Assembly (NCBI RefSeq): GCF_901827175.1
Contig: NZ_LR594662.1
Span: 930,001 to 994,000, forward strand
Source of the DNA: Variovorax sp. RA8
GTDB taxonomy: Bacteria > Pseudomonadota > Gammaproteobacteria > Burkholderiales > Burkholderiaceae_C
Length of the DNA stretch: 64,000 nucleotides
Direction: 5' to 3'
Position numbers and translations under genes: made by a program. Below, piece by piece: positions 58,133 to 64,000 of the stretch. Every line of letters starts with the position of its first letter. Within the stretch, counting starts at the first letter, position 1. The notes beneath the pieces were generated by a model. The model was given only the letters and a program-made list of their open reading frames with translations. It made no database searches and had not been told where the DNA came from.

Positions 58133-58216
58133 ATGACCATCACCATTACCGCCTACGAACGCTCGCCCGATGGCGGCAAGGGACTGGCGCGCGACACGCG
58201 CGTTCGCTGGGCGCTC
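58133..58216 (+). pseudogene. 5' remnant of a glutathione S-transferase gene
   Basis: After AGGAG and ATG 58133, 28 codons read MTITITAYERSPDG and continue to VRWAL, which is the characteristic opening of a class of GST proteins (normally followed by an EEVGQPY-type stretch). At codon 29 the similarity stops abruptly and the frame runs antisense into the monooxygenase gene. The fragment thus looks like a GST gene truncated by a deletion or rearrangement that joined it to the end of the FMO gene. It probably makes no functional product. Confidence 0.65.
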
Positions 58217-58239
58217 GATACCCGCATCCGGGTCTTGGT

Positions 58240-59730
58240 TCAGTCGATGGGTACGGACCCCAGCCGCTCCAGTTTCTGCAACTCCCCAGCGCAGAAATCA
58301 GGGGACTGCATGCACCCGAACGCCATCGCCTCGCTGGCGAACCGGCTCGCCGCGTCCGGCAGCGCATCCCGGCCTTGCAGCCGAAATGAAATCGGCGCGA
58401 GCGGGCCGAAGAGCAGGGCACGCTGCAGCCCAGGCCAGCGGTCCAGGTCGGGCTCTACGCCGGCGGCGCGCGCGAACAGCAACGCCATCAGGTTCATCTT
58501 CGTCTTGCGCGGCTTGTCGCCATGGGCGCGACATGCGGCGAGGCCCAGGTGCATCTCTTCGGGGGTCGGAGGTGCGACGGCACCGCTCCATACGTAAGCC
58601 ACCCACCGCGCCTGCAATTCGAGTGGCGGGAACATCGGTCCGGACTGATCCCACATGCCCACGAACGCAAGCCCCGGCAGCTCCGGATGGAAGGTGTGCT
58701 TGTAGAGATCGAGGCGCTGCGCAGCCAGGTTGAGCGTGCGGCGGATCGGTTCGCTCAGGAATGGCATGCTCAGTTCGAAGCCCGTGCCGAAGAGAATGCC
58801 GTCGAACGCCTCCGTTCGCCCGTCACCGAATCGGACCTGGGTGCCGTCGACACGGTCGAACCACGGGCGCACCTCGATGCGGCCCTCGGCGACCAGGGGG
58901 AGGTAGTGCTGGCTGAGCGTCAGGCCAGCGTCGAGGATGCTGTCAGCGGGCCTCGGTGCGCCGTACTGTTCCGGGCTGCCCACCGCCTCCAGCACCAGTT
59001 CCTTCAGCATCGCACCGAACTCGCCGGGCGGCAGCGACTCTTCTGCCAGCGCCTGGTAGCGCGTGAACACGCGATGGTCGGACGGGACCCCGGCCATCAG
59101 CTTCGGAAGCACGTAGCGCTGGCGCCGGTTGCACACGACGACGCGGGCCGCACCGAGCATGCAGAGGTCGCTGGCGATCTCGAGGGCGCTGATCGCACAG
59201 CCGGCCACGAGAACGTGCTTCCCCCGGTACCGCTCCGGGTCCTTGTAGGCGCTGGTATGCGCCACGCCGGCATCGCCGGAGAACGACTTCAGGCCCGGCA
59301 CCCGGGGGATGCACGCGTGCTGGAACCGGCCGCTGGCGACCACGACTTTCTCGAAGAATTCCGCCTCGGCGCCGTGCCGCACCGCCCATCCGCCGGGTTC
59401 GGCCCGGATCTCGCGCACGGGCGTCCCCAGACGAGTCCGGGACGGCAGGTCGAACCTGGCTGCATAGCGCTGAAGGTAGTCGCCGATCTCGCGGTTGGAC
59501 GGGTAGGTGGCCAGCCCCGGCACGTGCGGCAGGTCGCTGAATTGCGTGAGCACGCGGCTGGTGTTCGTGCGCATGGAGGGCCATGCGCCGCTGCAACTCG
59601 CGTCGCCGCTCCACTGGCCACCCGGCGTCGCCGCCTGCTCGAACAGCACGGGCGCGAACCCTTCCGATCGAAGGTAGCGCGCGGCCACCAACCCGCTCGG
59701 CCCGGAACCGATGACTGCGACTTTTTGCAT
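58240..59730 (-). CDS. Flavin-containing monooxygenase
   Basis: A 496-residue FAD/NADPH enzyme. FAD site: VAVIGSGPSGLVAARYL (4-20). NADPH site: HVLVAGCAISALEIASDL. FSGDAGVAHTSAY resembles the FMO-identifying FxGxxxHxxxY, with a longer spacing. The start MQKVAVIG (ATG 59730) follows a strong AGGAGGGAAGGAA. Substrates of the group are soft nucleophiles (amines, sulfides). It may oxygenate thioethers, which would suit the sulfur theme upstream, but it lies outside that operon. Confidence 0.9.
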   Translation of the reverse strand: MQKVAVIGSGPSGLVAARYLRSEGFAPVLFEQAATPGGQWSGDASCSGAWPSMRTNTSRVLTQFSDLPHVPGLATYPSNREIGDYLQRYAARFDLPSRTRLGTPVREIRAEPGGWAVRHGAEAEFFEKVVVASGRFQHACIPRVPGLKSFSGDAGVAHTSAYKDPERYRGKHVLVAGCAISALEIASDLCMLGAARVVVCNRRQRYVLPKLMAGVPSDHRVFTRYQALAEESLPPGEFGAMLKELVLEAVGSPEQYGAPRPADSILDAGLTLSQHYLPLVAEGRIEVRPWFDRVDGTQVRFGDGRTEAFDGILFGTGFELSMPFLSEPIRRTLNLAAQRLDLYKHTFHPELPGLAFVGMWDQSGPMFPPLELQARWVAYVWSGAVAPPTPEEMHLGLAACRAHGDKPRKTKMNLMALLFARAAGVEPDLDRWPGLQRALLFGPLAPISFRLQGRDALPDAASRFASEAMAFGCMQSPDFCAGELQKLERLGSVPID

Positions 59731-59810
59731 TTCCTTCCCTCCTTGGCTCATTGTCGACGCTGCACGCCTGGCCGAGGTTTGCAGCCGCCGCGCCGATCGT
59801 CCTTGTCGCA

Positions 59811-59851
59811 GTCTACCGCCGTCTACCGCACGTCTACTGCCGTCTACCGCC
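59811..59851. repeat. Four tandem 10-bp direct repeats
   Basis: The units GTCTACCGCC, GTCTACCGCA, GTCTACTGCC and GTCTACCGCC lie at 59811-59820, 59821-59830, 59832-59841 and 59842-59851. They occupy the gap before the monooxygenase gene (its start is 59730 on the minus strand) and overlap the last codons of the PAP2 gene. Spacing of about one helical turn suggests an array of protein-binding sites. Slippage during replication could also create it. Confidence 0.8.
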
Positions 59852-60634
59852 GGAGTCCGTCCTCTCCGCCCGGAGCACCCGATGCGCCACCAGCAACCAG
59901 CCTGTGGCCCACGCGGCCCCCAGCGCCCACCCCGCCAGCACATCGGTCGCCCAATGCACCCCCAGCGCCACCCGGCTCACGCCCACCAGAAAGGTCGCGA
60001 CTGCCGCCATCGCCAGGATGAACACCCGCTCCACCCAGCGGCTGCGCGTGTTCGCCAGGAGCGCGCCGAGCGTGAGGAACACGATCGCGGACATGCTGGC
60101 ATGACCGCTCGGAAAGCTCATGCCCCAGGCCCCGTGGTCGGCGAAGGGGAGCTCGGGCCGCAGGCGCCCGAAGGCGGGCTTGAGCAGCAGGTGGATCAGC
60201 ACGGCGCCGGCTGCGGTGGAAGCGGCCACCAGGACCGCGGAGGTGCGCGACGACAGCAGCGCCAGGTAGACCACGGTAGCGACCACCAGGAAACTCAGCA
60301 CCACGCCGCTGCCGAGGCCGCTCAGGTCGCGCATGACCTCGCCGAAGCGCGGGTGCGCCGTCCTGATGCGCTCGGCGGCCTCGAGCAACTGCATGTCGAG
60401 GCCGTGCGTGTCGCCCTCGATGACCTCGCTGGCCAGGAGCGAAAACAGCAACAGCGACAGCACGACGCCCAGACCGGCCACGAGCGGCACGACCAGCGTG
60501 CGCAGGGCATCGACGCGGCGCGGGCCGAGGCGCGCTGCAAGAGTTCGGCGAAGAAGCATCGGTCGGGTTGCGCGGGCCCCCGCGGACCCTTCCCGGGAGC
60601 GGTGTTGCTCGGCATGGCGGTTTTCTGAAGGCAT
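59834..60634 (-). CDS. PAP2-family membrane phosphatase
   Basis: A 266-residue membrane protein if ATG 60634 is used; ATG 60559 (MLLRRTLAAR) is also reasonable. The three acid-phosphatase motifs are KPAFGRLRPE, PSGHASMSA and SRVALGVHWATDVLAG, with about five hydrophobic helices. It may dephosphorylate undecaprenyl pyrophosphate or phosphatidic acid at the outer face of the membrane. A role in lipid carrier recycling for the polysaccharide locus is conceivable but it is far away. Confidence 0.9.
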   Translation of the reverse strand: MPSENRHAEQHRSREGSAGARATRPMLLRRTLAARLGPRRVDALRTLVVPLVAGLGVVLSLLLFSLLASEVIEGDTHGLDMQLLEAAERIRTAHPRFGEVMRDLSGLGSGVVLSFLVVATVVYLALLSSRTSAVLVAASTAAGAVLIHLLLKPAFGRLRPELPFADHGAWGMSFPSGHASMSAIVFLTLGALLANTRSRWVERVFILAMAAVATFLVGVSRVALGVHWATDVLAGWALGAAWATGWLLVAHRVLRAERTDSGGRRQ

Positions 60635-60722
60635 CTGCGCATCGTGACGCAATCCGGTGGGGGCGAGTGTCAGTCCAAGCGCCACCGCATGCAACGGGGC
60701 GGCGCGGCCCCGGCACGCTGCC

Positions 60723-61043
60723 TCAGTTGAGCGTGGCCCCTCGGTACTCCGCCAGCTCCGTGCGCTGGAACTCGCCCACGGGCAGCCGCCTGTCCTCCAC
60801 CCCGGGGAAGCGCCCGACGATCTCTCCGCGCTCCCGCATCCAGCAGCCCTTCAGGGTCTCGGTGCCCCACCAGGTCAGGTAGGCGATGCGGGCAAGGCCC
60901 TCGCAGTCGCCCTGGGTGTCGGTGAGGCTCATCACGTCGAAATCGGCGCCGTGGCTGGTGTAGAGGATGCCAGGCTGTGCGTTGCAGCCTGTGAGTAGCG
61001 CGCAGCCCAGGGCGAGCACGGACACGGCAAGAGGTGTTTTCAT
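60723..61043 (-). CDS. Small lipoprotein of unknown function
   Basis: A 106-residue protein with signal sequence and lipobox LLTGC (C20). The mature part contains GDCEGLARIAYLTWWGTETLKGCW, with two cysteines that could form a disulfide, and FPGVEDRRLPVGEF. I do not recognise the family. It precedes the PAP2 gene on the same strand (88-bp gap). Confidence 0.72.
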   Translation of the reverse strand: MKTPLAVSVLALGCALLTGCNAQPGILYTSHGADFDVMSLTDTQGDCEGLARIAYLTWWGTETLKGCWMRERGEIVGRFPGVEDRRLPVGEFQRTELAEYRGATLN

Positions 61044-61259
61044 GACAGGCTCCCTGACGGCCGGACCCCCGACCGCATAACCCGATTGGGCGCCCGGGCG
61101 AGCCCGGCCGTCATCCTCCCGAAAGACGAGAAGAACGAGCCGGGGCAGGGCACAGGCGGACAGAAAGATGGGGATGACCCCCTACAACGCGGCTGGATGT
61201 CAAGCCTTACATTCAGCGGCTCTTCGATCCATTGCTACAGCACTTTCTCGGAGTTGGAT

Positions 61260-62774
61260 ATGAGCGCGAGCACCCCACCGCCCCCCGGCGGCGACCACGA
61301 CGAGCGAACGGCCGAACTGCTGAAAATGGGCGTGCCCGGACTCGACGACGTGCTCGGCGGCGGTCTCACCGCCCACCGGCTGTACCTGCTGGAGGGCGCG
61401 CCGGGCGCGGGCAAGACGACGGTGGCGATCCAGTTCCTGCGCGAGGGCGTGGCCAATGGCGAGGCGGTGCTGTACGTCACCCTTTCCGAAACCGCGCAGG
61501 AGCTGCAGGGCGTGGCGAGTTCGCACGGCTGGGACCTGGGCGGCATCGAGGTGCGGGAAATGCTGCCGGCGCAGGATGCGCTGGAGCCGGACGACCAGTA
61601 CACGATGTTCCACCCCTCGGAGGTGGAGCTCGGCGAGACCACGCTCAGGATCCTGGCCGACGTCGACAAGATCAAGCCGAGCCGTGTGGTGTTCGATTCG
61701 CTGTCCGAGCTGCGCCTGCTGGCGGGCGGGTCGCTGCGCTACCGCCGGCAAATCCTGGCGCTCAAGCAGTTCTTCACCGGCCGGCAATGCGCGGTCCTGC
61801 TGCTTGACGATCTGACGGCCACCGAACAGGACCTGCAGGTGCAGAGCATCGCGCACGCGGTGATCCGGCTGGAGCAGCTCAACCCCGACTACGGCGCATC
61901 GCGCCGGCGGCTGTTGGTCACCAAGTACCGGGGCAGGGAGTTCCGCGGCGGCTATCACGACTACAAGATCGCTCGCGGCGGGCTGCAGGTGTTTCCGCGG
62001 CTGGTGGCCTCTGAGCACACGCTGCTGGTGCAGCAGACGCGCATGGCCAGCGGGCTGCGCGCGCTCGATGACCTGCTCGGCGGTGGCATCGAAAAGGGCA
62101 CCAGCACTCTCTTCGTGGGCGCGCCGGGCACCGGCAAGTCGAGCGTGGCGGTCCAGTTCGCCATCACGGCGGCAAGGCGCGGCGAATGCGCGGCGCTCTT
62201 CATCTTCGACGAGAGCATCAACACCCTGCGCACGCGCTGCGAGGGCCTGGGCATGGACCTCGAGCCGTTCCTCGCGTCTGGACACATCCGCGTGCGGCAG
62301 ATCGACCCCGCGGAACTGTCGCCGGGCGAGTTCGTCCATGAGATCCGCACTGTCGTCGAGCAGCACAAGGCGACGGTGGTAGTGATCGACAGCCTCAACG
62401 GCTATCTGAACGCCATGCCCGACGAGCGTTTCCTGATCGTCCAGTTGCATGAGTTGCTGACCTACCTCGGGCAGCACGGCGTGGCCACCATGCTGATCGG
62501 CGCGCAGCATGGATTGATCGGGACGCAGATGCAGACGGCGGTGGATGCAAGCTACCTGGCGGACTCGGTGGTGCTGCTGCGCTATTTCGAGGCCGAAGGC
62601 GAGGTGAGGCAGGCGATCTCGGTGCTCAAGAAGCGCGGCGGCGCGCACGAGCGCACCATCCGCTCCTTCTCGCTGGATTCGCAGGGCATCCATGTCGGGC
62701 AGCCGCTGCGCAATTTCAGGGGCATCCTCACGGGCATCCCGATCCCCATCGACGGAGTCCGGACGCCATCGTGA
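61260..62774 (+). CDS. KaiC-like RecA-superfamily ATPase
   Basis: A 504-residue protein with two KaiC/RadA-type domains: Walker A GAPGAGKTT (about 47-55) with LLEGAPG, and GAPGTGKSS in the second half. MGVPGLDDVLGGGL and SGLRALDDLLGGGIEKG are the domain starts. ATG 61260 has GGAG nearby. Proteobacterial KaiC homologues lack KaiA/KaiB and are found next to histidine kinases, as here (GTGA overlap), suggesting a signalling rather than clock role. Confidence 0.9.
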   Translation: MSASTPPPPGGDHDERTAELLKMGVPGLDDVLGGGLTAHRLYLLEGAPGAGKTTVAIQFLREGVANGEAVLYVTLSETAQELQGVASSHGWDLGGIEVREMLPAQDALEPDDQYTMFHPSEVELGETTLRILADVDKIKPSRVVFDSLSELRLLAGGSLRYRRQILALKQFFTGRQCAVLLLDDLTATEQDLQVQSIAHAVIRLEQLNPDYGASRRRLLVTKYRGREFRGGYHDYKIARGGLQVFPRLVASEHTLLVQQTRMASGLRALDDLLGGGIEKGTSTLFVGAPGTGKSSVAVQFAITAARRGECAALFIFDESINTLRTRCEGLGMDLEPFLASGHIRVRQIDPAELSPGEFVHEIRTVVEQHKATVVVIDSLNGYLNAMPDERFLIVQLHELLTYLGQHGVATMLIGAQHGLIGTQMQTAVDASYLADSVVLLRYFEAEGEVRQAISVLKKRGGAHERTIRSFSLDSQGIHVGQPLRNFRGILTGIPIPIDGVRTPS

Positions 62775-64000
62775 GCGTTGTTCCTTCAGATCTCGACGAG
62801 CGCATCCTGTTGCGGACGGCGACCTCGAGGGACGCCGCAATGGCAAGCACAGTGCTGGAACGCGCGCATTTCGTCTCGCACGTGTGCGAGGACATTGGCT
62901 CGCTGGTACAGGAGCTGGCGCGCGGTGCCGGCGCCATCATGCTGGCCGAGGAGGTGCTCGCCGGCCCGGCCCTGGTCGAGCTCACGGGTGCGCTGGGCGT
63001 GCAGCCGCCCTGGTCCGACGTGCCGGTGCTGGTGCTGGCGCGGCAGGGGGCGGATTCCCGCGCCGTCGCCAACGCGATGGACGAGTTCGCCAACGTCACG
63101 GTGATCGAACGGCCGATGCGCGTGGCCGCGCTGGTGAGCGCGGTGCGCACAGCACTGCGTGCGCGCCGCCGGCAGTACGAGCTGCGCAGCCTGCTCGAAG
63201 GGCTGCGCGATGCCGACCAGCGCAAGACCGAGTTCCTCGCCACGCTGGCCCACGAGCTGCGCAACCCGCTCGCGCCCCTGGGCACGGCGCTGTCCCTGCT
63301 GTCGCGCAAGAAGCCCCCGCCTGATGAGGCCGTGAAGTACTACGAGCTCATGAGCCGCCAGGTCGAGCACATGGTGCGCCTGGTGAACGACCTGATGGAG
63401 GTCTCGCGCATCACGCGCGGCAAGATCGAGCTGCACCTGGGCCCGGTGTTGCTCGATGCGGTGATCGAGGACGCGATCGAGCTGAGCCGGCCGCTGTTCG
63501 ATCGAGCGCAACATTCGCTCACGCTCGAACTCGGGGCCGACCCGCTGGTGGTGCGGGGCGATGCGGTGCGCCTCACGCAGGTCTTCTCGAACCTGCTGAA
63601 CAACGCCGCCAAGTACACACCCGCGGGCGGGCGGGTGGCTGTGACCGCGCGCCAGGAAGGCCGGCAGGCCGTCGTGGCCGTCAGCGACACGGGGACCGGC
63701 CTGGCCCCTGACATGCTGAAGTCGATCTTCGAGATGTTCGTCCAGGTGAGCGGCACGGCGCGCGATGCGCAAGGCGGGCTCGGCATCGGCCTCACGCTGG
63801 TGAAGAGCCTGGTCGAGCTGCAAGGCGGCAGCATCGAGGCCGCGAGCGAGGGCCTGGGGCGCGGCGCCACCTTCACGGTGCGCCTGCCGCTGGCGAAGAG
63901 CGCGTCCGTGTCCCGGCGCCGCTCGCGGGTGTCGCAGGACGGTTGGGCGCCCTCGATCGAAGGCACGATCCTGGTCGTCGACGACAACCGGGACGCGGCC
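62771..64000 (+). CDS. Hybrid sensor histidine kinase, 3' end outside window
   Basis: Starts at GTG 62771 in the GTGA overlap with the KaiC-like gene and stays open to the window end (410 codons). N-terminal about 130 residues look like a degenerate receiver domain (VPVLVLARQGADS, VTVIERPM). The kinase core has the H box FLATLAHELRNPLAP with H161, N box LLNNAAKYTPAGG and G boxes VSDTGTGL and GGLGIGLTLV. A C-terminal receiver begins at the edge (ILVVDDNRDAA). It lacks transmembrane segments and is probably cytoplasmic, receiving its signal from the KaiC-like partner. Confidence 0.9.
   Translation, partial: MSVVPSDLDERILLRTATSRDAAMASTVLERAHFVSHVCEDIGSLVQELARGAGAIMLAEEVLAGPALVELTGALGVQPPWSDVPVLVLARQGADSRAVANAMDEFANVTVIERPMRVAALVSAVRTALRARRRQYELRSLLEGLRDADQRKTEFLATLAHELRNPLAPLGTALSLLSRKKPPPDEAVKYYELMSRQVEHMVRLVNDLMEVSRITRGKIELHLGPVLLDAVIEDAIELSRPLFDRAQHSLTLELGADPLVVRGDAVRLTQVFSNLLNNAAKYTPAGGRVAVTARQEGRQAVVAVSDTGTGLAPDMLKSIFEMFVQVSGTARDAQGGLGIGLTLVKSLVELQGGSIEAASEGLGRGATFTVRLPLAKSASVSRRRSRVSQDGWAPSIEGTILVVDDNRDAA

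Overview
The window is GC-rich DNA (roughly two-thirds G+C by eye) with tight bacterial gene packing. It looks like a beta-proteobacterium of the Comamonadaceae, most likely Variovorax or a close relative. The reasons are two Bug/TctC-type solute-binding proteins, an argB and slmA pair in the same neighbourhood, a Comamonadaceae-style 88-bp intergenic repeat, and a catabolic set that I associate with Variovorax. The genus is inference. I saw no rRNA, tRNA, CRISPR array, transposase or prophage gene.

Region 1 (1-23262) is a surface-polysaccharide locus, probably O-antigen or capsule. ManC makes GDP-mannose and Gmd makes GDP-4-keto-6-deoxymannose. From there a DegT aminotransferase plus a NeuD/PglD-like acyltransferase (GDP-perosamine type) and Fcl (GDP-L-fucose) branch off. 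WecA/MraY-like, GT4 and GT2 enzymes start and build the glycan. An FkbM methyltransferase and an OafA-type acyltransferase decorate it, and a Wzm/Wzt ABC transporter exports it.

Region 2 (23263-40370) is mixed housekeeping and stress functions: argB, an orphan possible cysteine-protease-fold gene of lower GC, galE, slmA, catalase with a possible OxyR site, a BON lipoprotein, an EF-G-like GTPase, a LysE exporter, an SDR, an AraC regulator, an AI-2E family permease, an OmpR/histidine-kinase pair, TerC, a universal stress protein and a VOC protein.

Region 3 (40441-44829) is a GntR-controlled catabolic operon: a ComA-like TIM barrel, a COG3618-type amidohydrolase, a Bug receptor and a 3-hydroxyisobutyrate-dehydrogenase-like enzyme. 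Its substrate is unknown.

Region 4 (45133-56108) is the highlight. A LysR gene diverges from a tight operon encoding a hydantoinase, an M20 carbamoylase, a urocanase homologue with altered active-site motifs, a DUF917 protein (S-methyl-thiohydantoin desulfurase family), a GST, a Bug receptor, a cysteine-dioxygenase-like thiol dioxygenase and a BisC-like molybdoenzyme. Together they fit degradation of S-methyl-thiourocanate (from S-methyl-ergothioneine) to glutamate, with local handling of the released sulfur. The initial ergothionase-type lyase is not in the window.

Region 5 (56144-64000) holds a CGNR-type regulator divergent from an alpha/beta hydrolase, the 5' stub of a broken GST gene, a flavin monooxygenase, a PAP2 phosphatase, a small lipoprotein, and a KaiC-like ATPase coupled to a hybrid histidine kinase that runs off the end of the window.
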